Source: Acidimicrobiales bacterium | GTDB lineage: Bacteria > Actinomycetota > Acidimicrobiia > Acidimicrobiales > SZUA-35 | Length of the DNA: 64,000 nt | NCBI GenBank assembly: GCA_020630065.1 | Contig: JAHDCC010000003.1 | Location: 62,001 to 126,000, forward strand | Direction of reading: 5' to 3' | Part shown: piece after piece, positions 47,298 through 55,240 of the stretch | How positions within the stretch are numbered: position 1 is the stretch's first letter | Layout of the letters: the number at the start of each line of letters is the position of its first letter | The notes under the pieces: generated by a model | Seen by the model: the letters and a program-made list of their open reading frames with translations, nothing else | What the model was told of the DNA's origin: nothing | Databases searched by the model: none | Program-made: the position numbers and the translations under genes

Positions 47298-47367
47298 ATC
47301 CCAATAGTAGTTGATGAGGCGTTGTAGATGTATCGCTTTTAGATGGCCCCTAGCTTACGAGTAGGTT

Positions 47368-48048
47368 CTACGGTGTTGGGAGACGGCTCGTGAACGACGC
47401 AGCGAGCTGATCGTTTTCGATAGTGGTTGCCTGTAACTCTGGGGGAAACCCGATCCTTAAAGCCGCCCAGGGGATGTGCGAAGGATTGTCGTTCGCCAAA
47501 TAGGGGCGTAACAGGTTGGGTTGCCAACGTTGCTTGACGAGGCATTGAAAGCGGGCGAGGTTACGAGTTCGACGTTGCGAGATGCCGACAACCTTATAGC
47601 CGCCGATTTCTACTTCTCCTGAGCCCATTCCCCCGAAACAGATCACTTTACCAATCTCGCGATTGGTCAGCGGCCCAGAAAAAACAGTTGGAGTGGCATC
47701 GGGTAACAGGTCTTGTAGAGCGTTTGCCCAAGTTTGTCCGACCCAGAGCATCGAATCGCCTATGTCTGTTTTCCAGAGCCGGGAGTGTTTAGGTAATAAG
47801 ACGTCGACCCATAACTCGTTGGGGTCTATACGTACTAGTCCGCCACCTGACCTTCGTTTGCATACTTCGATGTTGTCCTGTTGAGCACGCTCTGTGTCGA
47901 TAGTCGAAGTTGGCTGGGTGCTTCCGAGGACGAGTGCGGGTCGATGAACGTTGTGAATCCAAATTTCGGGGCGTTCTACGTTGTCGGTGTCTCGAGCATG
48001 AAAGTCAGCTGCGCTACCGCTTGTGGATTTGATGGTCCAAGTTTGCAT
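47368..48048 (-). CDS. Lipoate/biotin protein ligase family protein
   Basis: A 226-residue LplA-like protein. The family motifs RRSGGGLVRI, ELWVDVLLP, and the catalytic lysine in GGYKVVGISQRRTR are present. Substrate could be lipoate or an octanoyl-type group; the small C-terminal domain of LplA is missing, as in LipM-like or LplA-short forms. ATG 48048 stands 71 bases upstream of nothing coded on that strand; its promoter would share the region with the mraZ regulatory DNA. Confidence 0.85.
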   Translation of the reverse strand: MQTWTIKSTSGSAADFHARDTDNVERPEIWIHNVHRPALVLGSTQPTSTIDTERAQQDNIEVCKRRSGGGLVRIDPNELWVDVLLPKHSRLWKTDIGDSMLWVGQTWANALQDLLPDATPTVFSGPLTNREIGKVICFGGMGSGEVEIGGYKVVGISQRRTRNLARFQCLVKQRWQPNLLRPYLANDNPSHIPWAALRIGFPPELQATTIENDQLAASFTSRLPTP

Positions 48049-48164
48049 CCAGATCGACGGTATCTGGCAATTGTTGTTTGGACGGTGTGGGACGTAATAG
48101 GACTCGAATTATCCGCCGGTTTTACCGATTCTGGGTGTCTGTGGGGGGATTTCCGTAATAATCG

Positions 48165-48193
48165 CCCCTTTTCGCCCCACTTGGCCCCCCTTT
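48165..48193 (-). promoter_or_regulatory. Three AAAGGGG-like heptamers at 11-bp period
   Basis: Read on the minus strand: AAAGGGG (48187-48193), AAGTGGG (48176-48182) and AAAGGGG (48165-48171), each 11 bases apart. They resemble degenerate MraZ boxes (AAAGTGK) and could mark an operator between the lipoate-ligase-like gene and mraZ. Confidence 0.3.
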
Positions 48194-48237
48194 GATGTCA
48201 TCTTTGCATTTATGCAGTTCAAAGGGTTATGTCCTGT

Positions 48238-48268
48238 TTGAAAGCGAACACTTGTTCGCACGTAAAGT
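48238..48268 (+). promoter_or_regulatory. Candidate mraZ promoter with LexA-type operator in its spacer
   Basis: -35 TTGAAA (48238-48243) and -10-like TAAAGT (48263-48268), spacer 19. Between them lies GCGAAC-ACTT-GTTCGC (48244-48259), a perfect palindrome whose core CGAAC-N4-GTTCG equals the SOS box of Gram-positive LexA. A repressor here would sit exactly between the promoter boxes. The core (10 fixed bases) is expected about 0.06 times by chance in 64 kb. Confidence 0.55.
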
Positions 48269-48305
48269 GGCGGTAATCGCGCTTATCGCGGCGACGGAGG
48301 TCGCA

Positions 48306-48351
48306 TATGATTGATTTGTGGGGCGAAGTGTCATAAGATGTCACCTAGTGG
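48306..48351 (+). promoter_or_regulatory. MraZ-box array behind a second -10 box
   Basis: TATGAT (48306-48311) is a good -10, with a weak TTATCG -35 17 bases upstream. Just downstream four heptamers repeat at exactly 10 bp: TTTGTGG (48315), GAAGTGT (48325), AAGATGT (48335) and CTAGTGG (48345). The MraZ box of Mycoplasma and Corynebacterium is AAAGTG(G/T) repeated with 3-nt gaps, the same 10-bp period. MraZ itself is encoded 104 bases downstream, so autoregulation is likely. Confidence 0.55.
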
Positions 48352-48427
48352 GGGAGTAACCCACTGAAGCAACTTAGCGGGGGGATTTCTCCGCTGGATG
48401 CGTTGTCAGGACCCGCAGTGTTGGGTC
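48347..48427 (+). promoter_or_regulatory. Three consecutive hairpins in the mraZ leader
   Basis: AGTGGG/CCCACT (48347-48352 with 48360-48365), AGCGGGG/CTCCGCT (48376-48382 with 48389-48395, one G-T pair) and GACCC/GGGTC (48410-48427). All lie before the mraZ ribosome site at 48438-48443. They may form the 5' leader structure of the dcw transcript; the first overlaps the last MraZ-like box. Confidence 0.45.
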
Positions 48428-48454
48428 GAAGGAATCTAGGAAGAAAGCGTTCAA

Positions 48455-48880
48455 TTGTTCGTTGGTCAGTACGAACACTCACTCGACGAAAAAGGTCGAG
48501 TTGTACTGCCCGCACCTTTTCGCGCCTTTGTAGCTGAGCGAGGATACGTCACTCAGCTCGATGGATGTATCGGGCTCTGGAGCCAGGAAACATTTAGAGA
48601 GGTAGCGGAGAAATGGAAAACTGAATCCGAAGCGTCACGAATATCGATGCGAGTGTTCCGGAAACTCATGAACAGTGTTCGTGAGGTGAAGTTGGACTCA
48701 GCGGGACGTGTCACGTTGCCACGAGAGTTACTCGACAACATTGGTTTTGAATCCCAAGTAGTTGTGAGCGGACTCTTTGACCGAGTCGAAATCTGGCCGT
48801 CAGGGACGTACACAGCGGAACAGGAATCAGTTGAAGCAGACGCCGAGCTAGCAGAAGCAGTGGCGCGATTAGGTCTCTAA
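48455..48880 (+). CDS. mraZ: Transcriptional regulator MraZ
   Basis: Ring-forming DNA-binding protein that represses the dcw operon. Two SpoVT/AbrB-like halves each carry the DxxxR signature: DEKGRVVLPAPF and DSAGRVTLPREL. TTG 48455 gives MFVGQYEHSLDEKGR, the standard start, with AGGAAG upstream. It is 141 residues, normal length. It heads the division and cell wall cluster; rsmH follows after a 218-base leader. Confidence 0.96.
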   Translation: MFVGQYEHSLDEKGRVVLPAPFRAFVAERGYVTQLDGCIGLWSQETFREVAEKWKTESEASRISMRVFRKLMNSVREVKLDSAGRVTLPRELLDNIGFESQVVVSGLFDRVEIWPSGTYTAEQESVEADAELAEAVARLGL

Positions 48881-48997
48881 ACATGACCTGATGAAACTAA
48901 CGAAAACGTGAGAGGAGATAGGCGAAACCAATTCAAATAACCGTTCATCGATTACTCTTCGGGTTGCGAGAGGGTATATGCAATGCCCCACAACTCT

Positions 48998-49062
48998 GCC
49001 CCGCTAACCCGTCTTAGTCCGGCTAGGAGAGAAAACCTACTGGACATGGCAACCCGGGGAGC
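48998..49062 (+). ncRNA. Structured rsmH leader, candidate mraW RNA motif
   Basis: Outer helix CCCCG (48999-49003) with CGGGG (49055-49059). Inner helix GTCC (49017-49020) with GGAC (49042-49045) and, after an internal loop, TAGG (49024-49027) with CCTA (49036-49039), closed by an A-rich loop. It sits about 40 bases before rsmH. The mraW motif was described as an actinobacterial leader in front of this gene; identity with it is inferred from position and shape, not by comparison. Confidence 0.5.
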
Positions 49063-49098
49063 AATCGATGAATAGTTAGAAGTGGTGGCCAACAGGTT

Positions 49099-50052
49099 AT
49101 GTCTAACTCTGGATCCGACACCTCAGAATCTTCAACCTTCGAACATGCGCCAGTACTAGTTGACGCTCTAGTAGAACTCTCAGCGAGTCTTCCGGCTGGA
49201 ACATTCCTCGACGGCACAATCGGTGGAGCCGGACATAGTAAAGCTCTCCTGGACGCTCGGAACGACATTACGATCCTCGGCCTCGACCAAGACCCGATGG
49301 CGCTTCGAGCCGCCGATAGCTACCTCACACCTCACGACGGAAGATTCGTCTTGCATCGCTGCCGGTTTGATCAACTTGCAGAAGCTATGGAAGAAACCAA
49401 AACCGATCAACTGGTCGGTTTTCTTTTCGACCTCGGGGTAAGTTCACCTCAGCTCGACATCGCAGAACGCGGGTTCAGTTTCCGACACGACGGGCCTCTC
49501 GATATGAGAATGGACACCGACGCGGTGCTTACCGCCGCAACGGTTGTGAACGAATACTCTCACCAAGACCTAGCCCGAGTGCTCCACATGTATGGCGATG
49601 AGCGGCACAACCAGCGCATTGCCACCGCGATTTTAGCGGCCCGACCGATTCGAACAACGACTGAACTAGCGTCGGTCGTGGTTGAAGCGATTCCGGCCGC
49701 CGCTCGACGCACCGGTGGTCACCCGGCAAAGAGGTCGTTCCAGGCCCTCCGAATAGAGGTCAACAACGAACTCGCAATCTTGGCACCGACCTTAGAGCTA
49801 GCACTTGATGCGCTAGTCCCGGGGGGGCGGGGTTTTGTGCTGACCTATCACTCCGGCGAAGACCGAATCGTTAAAGACGTATTCCGGCAGCGAACAGCAT
49901 CGATCGACCCTCCACACCTACCAGTGGAACGGCATCAACCCGACTTCCAACTACTTCGCCCAATCGCAAGAAAGGCGACCCAAGAGGAAATTGAACGGAA
50001 TCGAAGAGCGCGAAGCGCACGACTCCGGTCCATAGAACGGGTGGCGGCATGA
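49099..50052 (+). CDS. rsmH: 16S rRNA (cytosine1402-N4)-methyltransferase
   Basis: SAM-dependent methylation of C1402 in 16S rRNA. HAPVLVDALVELSA, the SAM loop DGTIGGAGHS, LDQDPMAL, DLGVSSPQLD and the insert-domain end RSFQALRIEVNNEL are all family hallmarks. ATG 49099 gives 317 residues. It follows mraZ with a structured leader and precedes ftsL by 46 bases. Confidence 0.96.
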   Translation: MSNSGSDTSESSTFEHAPVLVDALVELSASLPAGTFLDGTIGGAGHSKALLDARNDITILGLDQDPMALRAADSYLTPHDGRFVLHRCRFDQLAEAMEETKTDQLVGFLFDLGVSSPQLDIAERGFSFRHDGPLDMRMDTDAVLTAATVVNEYSHQDLARVLHMYGDERHNQRIATAILAARPIRTTTELASVVVEAIPAAARRTGGHPAKRSFQALRIEVNNELAILAPTLELALDALVPGGRGFVLTYHSGEDRIVKDVFRQRTASIDPPHLPVERHQPDFQLLRPIARKATQEEIERNRRARSARLRSIERVAA

Positions 50053-50098
50053 TCTGTCCAGCCATCACCCAGCAACGAAAAGAAATTGAGAGCAGGCG

Positions 50099-50737
50099 AT
50101 GACAGCAACACTTACGACACGAAGACCTAGTAGCACTTCTACTAGAACACGAAAGCCATCAACACGGCGTTCGACGGCGGGAACCTCCAGACCCCGGTCG
50201 TCAAGCGCACGTAAATCATCGACTGCCAGTAAGGCGCGACGTTCAACGACCAGCCGACGTTCATCAAAGCCGCGCCGATCGACCAGGTCAGCTTCAAGCC
50301 GTCGAACGACAAGTCGAGCCAAAGTAGCAACCAGATCAGCATCCACAACTAAAAAACGACGTTCTACCAGTGTTCTGTCGACACGTTCGTCAGCGGCGCG
50401 TAAAACGAAGCGCAGAGCACGAACCCTTCCACGTTGGTTCACGGTGTTTGCTTGTGTAGCTCTCGTGGTCGGACTGTTTTCGGTTGTGTTCGCTCAGGCC
50501 TATCTCGTAAAGTCGCAGCAACAGCTCGACGGGATCCGAGCTGAAGTTGTAGAGGCCAAGGTCGAACGCTCTAGAATTCAACGCCAAGTTGATGAAGCTT
50601 CTGCTCCGCAGGCAATAATCGACCGTGCGGATGAGCTTGGGATGATTCCAGCTGGTGAGCCAACCCACCTTTCAGCTATCAGGCCAGTAGAGCCAACACC
50701 TTCAACGCCGCAGGTCGGAGATACTTCGCTCGGATGA
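50099..50737 (+). CDS. ftsL: Divisome protein FtsL with long basic tail
   Basis: Bitopic septum protein linking FtsQ/FtsB to FtsI-FtsW. Residues 1-113 are cytoplasmic, built almost only of Ser, Thr, Arg, Lys and Ala, with no Asp or Glu until residue 144. One membrane helix (about 114-137, FTVFACVALVVGLFSVV) and a short coiled coil (QQQLDGIRAEVVEAKVERSR) follow. A normal FtsL tail is 30-50 residues, so this one is clearly lengthened. The stop overlaps ftsI (ATGA). Identification rests on gene order plus topology, since FtsL sequences are poorly conserved. Confidence 0.88.
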   Translation: MTATLTTRRPSSTSTRTRKPSTRRSTAGTSRPRSSSARKSSTASKARRSTTSRRSSKPRRSTRSASSRRTTSRAKVATRSASTTKKRRSTSVLSTRSSAARKTKRRARTLPRWFTVFACVALVVGLFSVVFAQAYLVKSQQQLDGIRAEVVEAKVERSRIQRQVDEASAPQAIIDRADELGMIPAGEPTHLSAIRPVEPTPSTPQVGDTSLG

Positions 50738-52731
50738 CCGATCGTCTTACCAAAGCGCGGGAAAAGGCAAGGGAAGAGCGGCGACGTACGTTCCGGCGAA
50801 CCACGAACCCTCAAGACCCCCACAACCGGCTTGTAGCTCTATTTGTAGTGTTCGTTCTTATCAGCGCGGCGCTAGTTGCGGTTCTTGTCGATATTCAAAC
50901 AGTTCGAGACGATCGCTTGCGCGACTACGGAGAGAACCAGAGATCTCGTACTCGACAACTCGATGGATATAGAGGTGAAATTCTAGACCGCAACGGATAC
51001 GTGTTCGCTTCGTCGACTCCGAGTCACAATGTGATCGCTGACCCAACTCTGGTCACCGACCCGGTAGCGACAGCAACTATTCTGGCCCCGATCCTCAATC
51101 AGCCAAGTAGTGAGCTAGCGGCTGCGCTCCAACCTGAAAACAAGAAATCTCGGTACGTTCGACTAGCCCGAACAGTAGGGGTCGAAACCAGCGACAAGAT
51201 TGACGAACTTCGATCAGACAACGAAGCGATGGTAGGCATTTACCTCGAATCGGAAGAACATCGTGTCTACCCGACGGGTAATGTTGCCCGCCAAATCGTT
51301 GGCCGCGTCGATCCAGACGAGAATGGCGTAACCGGAATCGAGAAACAGTACAACGAAATAATGGATGGTCAACCCGGCGTCGAGCAGTTTGAGGGCGGTC
51401 GATTTGGTCGGATTAGCGTCGGGGAGTCAGTGGTTGACCCAGCCACCGACGGATTTGACGTAACACTAACCCTCGATCACCGGCTTCAATTCATGGCCGA
51501 ACAAACTCTCATCAACCACTGCGAAAGTACCGGGGCGGAAAGTCTTACCGCCGTTATTAGTGAACCCTCAAGTGGTGAAATTCTCACGATGGCATCCGTC
51601 GACCGAAACGACGACGGCGTGTGTGAAGTCGCTGGCTACAACCGGGCCCTGGTCGACACATTCGAACCGGGTTCGGTGATGAAACCAGTCACGATTGCTG
51701 GGTCGGTGCAAAGCCTTGGCTATAACCGGTCTAGTCCAATTGAAGTCCCACCTCGAATCAGCGTCGCAAACAAGATATTCGTCGATCACCCAGCACACCC
51801 GGCGGCCATGTTCCCGCTTTCTCAAATTCTTACCGATTCGATGAACGTCGGAACGATCAAAATGGCTCAAGAACTAGGCGACGAAGCCCTCTACGGGTAC
51901 CTAGACGGCTTTGGTTTTGGCCAATCGACCGGGTTAGGGTTCCAAGGCGAATCGATCGGCACCTTACGTGAACCAGATCTCTGGCAGGGCAGTGACGCCG
52001 GTTCGATCCCTATCGGTCAAGGTGTTACCGTCAACGCAACTCAAATCGTCACTGCCTATAACGTGTTTGCCAACGGTGGAACCTACCAGCAACCGCTCCT
52101 GATTTCGTCGCTGCGAAACTCTGAAGGAGAATACTTCACCCCAGACCCTCGGCCGACCCGAACCATAATCTCCCCGGAAACTGCCGCCGAGATGACAGCC
52201 ATGCTCGAGAACGTGGTAGCTGACGGAACCGGCAAGCGTGCCGCGATACCCGGATATACAGTTGGAGGAAAAACGGGGACCGCATGGAAGGTGTTCGATG
52301 ATGGGTCCGGCAAGCTGTCCTACGGTGAACCGGGCAACCGCCGGTATGTCGTGACCTTCGCTGGGCTGGTTCCAGCAAACAACCCCCAGATTTCTATGGC
52401 CGTCGTCGTAAACGAGCCTCGAGACATTCTCGCCCCAACGGCTGGAGCCGTAGCCGCACCAATCTTTGCCGAGATTGGTGAAGACGCGCTTCGAATCCTG
52501 AACGTCACCCCAGACAAACCATCAGACGGTGGTCCAAGTCTTGTCCGCGGAACACCAGCCCAACTACCAGTTCCGGTTCCTCGCCCGACAGTGCCTGTAG
52601 AGTCAACAACTGTTGTCACCAAAGAAAACGAGGACAACGAACAAGACCAGGTTGACGAAGGGCAAGACATGGACGAAGCGGAATCTACTACAACGACGCT
52701 GTCCAGCCCGGCTGAGGAGGTAGGCGAGTAA
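50734..52731 (+). CDS. ftsI: Septal transpeptidase FtsI (PBP3, class B)
   Basis: Cross-links septal peptidoglycan, partner of FtsW. A 35-residue basic tail, one membrane helix (about 33-54), a pedestal domain, and the transpeptidase with Ser314-Lys317 (SVMK), SMN at 369-371 and Lys513-Thr-Gly (KTG). The C-terminus ends in an acidic Thr/Glu-rich tail of ~60 residues. It has 665 residues. ATG 50734 overlaps the ftsL stop and its TAA overlaps the murE start by one base. Confidence 0.95.
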   Translation: MTDRLTKAREKAREERRRTFRRTTNPQDPHNRLVALFVVFVLISAALVAVLVDIQTVRDDRLRDYGENQRSRTRQLDGYRGEILDRNGYVFASSTPSHNVIADPTLVTDPVATATILAPILNQPSSELAAALQPENKKSRYVRLARTVGVETSDKIDELRSDNEAMVGIYLESEEHRVYPTGNVARQIVGRVDPDENGVTGIEKQYNEIMDGQPGVEQFEGGRFGRISVGESVVDPATDGFDVTLTLDHRLQFMAEQTLINHCESTGAESLTAVISEPSSGEILTMASVDRNDDGVCEVAGYNRALVDTFEPGSVMKPVTIAGSVQSLGYNRSSPIEVPPRISVANKIFVDHPAHPAAMFPLSQILTDSMNVGTIKMAQELGDEALYGYLDGFGFGQSTGLGFQGESIGTLREPDLWQGSDAGSIPIGQGVTVNATQIVTAYNVFANGGTYQQPLLISSLRNSEGEYFTPDPRPTRTIISPETAAEMTAMLENVVADGTGKRAAIPGYTVGGKTGTAWKVFDDGSGKLSYGEPGNRRYVVTFAGLVPANNPQISMAVVVNEPRDILAPTAGAVAAPIFAEIGEDALRILNVTPDKPSDGGPSLVRGTPAQLPVPVPRPTVPVESTTVVTKENEDNEQDQVDEGQDMDEAESTTTTLSSPAEEVGE

Positions 52732-54167
52732 TGCCTGCACCTAGGTTAGGTTCTCCTATTACGATCTCTGAACTAGCGGACCAAACAGAGGTAGCCCTGA
52801 GCCGTGGCTTAGCGGATCCAGCCGCGGTCGATGTTCAGGTCCTCGATGCAACCCACGACTCCCGAGCTGTGGAAGAAGGCTCACTTTTTTGTGCTATCCC
52901 CGGAGAGGTTGTAGATGGGCACCAGTTTGTTGAAAAAGCGGCCGATTCCGGTGCTTGTGCACTTTTGGTGGAGAAAGAGGTTGATGTAGCCCTTCCTCAG
53001 TTTGTGGTAGGAGATTCTCGCCGAAGCATGGGAATATTTGCCAACGCCATTCACGGGAACCCGTCGGAGGACCTAACCGTGGTCGGTGTGACCGGCACAA
53101 ATGGCAAATCATCTTTCGTGCAGATCCTGAGCGATATTTGGAACGCAGCCGGAATTGCGGGTGAGACCTACGGAACGGTGACCGGAACACGAACAACTCC
53201 AGAGTCTTCCGACCTTCAACGCAAGCTCCGGCTGACTGCCAATGCGGGCAAGGATGCGGTAGCGATGGAAGTATCGTCACACGCTCTTTCTCTAGGCCGA
53301 GTTATTGGAACAACGTTCGCTGCTGGTGTTTTCACCAACCTCGGTCATGACCATCTCGACTTTCATGGCACGATGGAAGAGTATTTCGAAGCAAAAGCGA
53401 TGCTTTTCGATTCGTCTTTGATTCGTGTAGGCGTCATCAACGCCGACGATCCGTACGGGGCGAAACTCTTAGCTCGCGGCAAGGTAGATAGCGTCGCGTT
53501 CCAACTGGCAGACGCCAAAGACCTCGAGATTAAGGGCGCAGTGACCTCATTTCGATGGAGGGGTGTCCCGGTAGAGCTTCATTTAGCAGGAATGCACAAC
53601 GTCTCAAACGCGTTGGCCGCAGCGACAGCGGCAGAAGCCCTGGGAATAGACCCAGTAACGATCGCCGACGGTCTGTGCGCTACATCGCCAGTACGAGGAC
53701 GATTTGAATTCGTTGACCTTGGGCAGCCGTTTAAAGTTGCCGTCGACTATGCCCACACTCCTGATGCGTTAACCGCCGCGCTGCGGGCAGCGAAATCTCT
53801 GGCTCCTAACGGGAACGTTCTTCTCGTATTCGGATGCGGAGGAGACCGCGACAAAGAGAAACGTCCGATGATGGGTCAAGTCGCAAACGAGTACGCAGAT
53901 CAGGTGATATTGACCTCCGACAATCCAAGATCAGAAGACCCTACGGCCATCATCGATGAGATACTGTCCGGGGTGGACTCTGCCAGTTGGGCCACGATAG
54001 AGCTTGACCGAGAGGTTGCGATCCAAACTGCGATAGCGAAAGCGGATAAGAACGACCTAGTGTTAGTAGCCGGGAAGGGTCACGAAACCAAGCAAATAAT
54101 AGGTGATGTGGTTTCCCACTTTGACGACCGCGAGGCGGTCCTACGAGCCTTGGGAGTACCTTCATGA
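52731..54167 (+). CDS. murE: UDP-MurNAc-tripeptide synthetase MurE
   Basis: Adds the third amino acid to UDP-MurNAc-dipeptide. ATP loop GVTGTNGKSS, MEVSSHALSLGR and DYAHTPDAL are present. The motif DNPRSEDP, at the C-terminal domain, is the DNPR signature that selects meso-diaminopimelate, predicting a DAP-type peptidoglycan. It has 478 residues. It overlaps ftsI by one base and mraY by four, so no murF can lie between them as in most bacteria. Confidence 0.95.
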   Translation: MPAPRLGSPITISELADQTEVALSRGLADPAAVDVQVLDATHDSRAVEEGSLFCAIPGEVVDGHQFVEKAADSGACALLVEKEVDVALPQFVVGDSRRSMGIFANAIHGNPSEDLTVVGVTGTNGKSSFVQILSDIWNAAGIAGETYGTVTGTRTTPESSDLQRKLRLTANAGKDAVAMEVSSHALSLGRVIGTTFAAGVFTNLGHDHLDFHGTMEEYFEAKAMLFDSSLIRVGVINADDPYGAKLLARGKVDSVAFQLADAKDLEIKGAVTSFRWRGVPVELHLAGMHNVSNALAAATAAEALGIDPVTIADGLCATSPVRGRFEFVDLGQPFKVAVDYAHTPDALTAALRAAKSLAPNGNVLLVFGCGGDRDKEKRPMMGQVANEYADQVILTSDNPRSEDPTAIIDEILSGVDSASWATIELDREVAIQTAIAKADKNDLVLVAGKGHETKQIIGDVVSHFDDREAVLRALGVPS

Positions 54168-55240
54168 TTCGCTTGTTGATTGCGGCTGGTTTAGCGTTTG
54201 GTGTGTCGGCGTTGTTAACCAGACTGCTGATCGACATCTTGACGCGAAACAAAATCGGTCAGCCCATTCGTGAAGATGGTCCGCAGGGGCACATGACAAA
54301 GGCGGGCACTCCCACTATGGGTGGGTTGGCAATCGTGATTGGTGCCGCTTTTGGTTATTTCGGTAGCTGGGGAATCGCCAAGTTCGTGGCTTCTCAAAGC
54401 GACGATGTTGTTTCTGGAGGGACATTTACCCGTTCAGGTCTATTAGTTCTTGGAACAATCCTTGCGGCGGCCGTTGTCGGGTTTTTAGATGACTGGATAA
54501 AGGTCAGCCGTGAACGCAATTTGGGTTTAAACGCCAAATTGAAGACGGCAGGGCTACTGGGAATCGCTGTCGGGTTTGCGGTTCTGGCCGTCAACTTCAC
54601 TAGCGTCCGCACAGAAGTTTCCTTTGCCCGATACGAGTACCCGGGTATTGATCTCGGGCCAATCGGTTGGGTTATTTGGGCCGTGATTTTGATTTATGCC
54701 TCGTCGAACGCGGTCAATCTTACAGATGGACTTGATGGTTTGGCTGCTGGCTCGGGCATCTTCTCATTCGGTGCCTACACACTGATTGGCTTCTGGATAT
54801 TTCGTCAAAGCCGGTTATCGGTTGACGTCTACGATGTGCCACACGCTCTCGATTTGACGGTCGTTTCGGTTGCCATGATGGCGGCCAGCGCCGGTTTCTT
54901 GTGGTTCAACGCCTCACCGGCCGAGATTTTTATGGGTGATACCGGATCTTTGGCGATCGGGACGGCACTCGCAGCGCTGGCGCTCATGACCAACACCCAT
55001 TTACTCCTACCGATCATCGGGGCTATCTACGTGATTGAAACGAGTTCGGTGATGCTTCAGATCGGCTTTTTTAAAGTCACAGGTGGTAAACGGCTTTTTC
55101 GAATGGCGCCCATTCACCATCATTTCGAAATAAAGGGTTGGCAAGAGACTAAAGTAATTATCCGGTTCTGGCTGGTAGGCGGAGCTATGACCATGCTCGC
55201 TCTTGGCATGTTCTACGCGGAATATAGGACTACTCAATGA
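54164..55240 (+). CDS. mraY: Phospho-MurNAc-pentapeptide transferase MraY
   Basis: Membrane enzyme making lipid I from UDP-MurNAc-pentapeptide and undecaprenyl phosphate. About ten helices over 358 residues. Signature sequences: LDDWIKVSRERNLGLNAKLK with the Asp pair, NLTDGLDGLAAG, FMGDTGSLAIG and the His-rich PIHHHFEIKGW. ATG 54164 overlaps murE (ATGA), and the stop overlaps murD. Confidence 0.97.
   Translation: MIRLLIAAGLAFGVSALLTRLLIDILTRNKIGQPIREDGPQGHMTKAGTPTMGGLAIVIGAAFGYFGSWGIAKFVASQSDDVVSGGTFTRSGLLVLGTILAAAVVGFLDDWIKVSRERNLGLNAKLKTAGLLGIAVGFAVLAVNFTSVRTEVSFARYEYPGIDLGPIGWVIWAVILIYASSNAVNLTDGLDGLAAGSGIFSFGAYTLIGFWIFRQSRLSVDVYDVPHALDLTVVSVAMMAASAGFLWFNASPAEIFMGDTGSLAIGTALAALALMTNTHLLLPIIGAIYVIETSSVMLQIGFFKVTGGKRLFRMAPIHHHFEIKGWQETKVIIRFWLVGGAMTMLALGMFYAEYRTTQ

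Noticed and set aside
50065..50442. Long minus-strand open frame opposite the FtsL tail
   Set aside because: It mirrors the Ser/Arg/Thr low-complexity codons of ftsL, has no ribosome site, and its composition is the reverse complement artefact.
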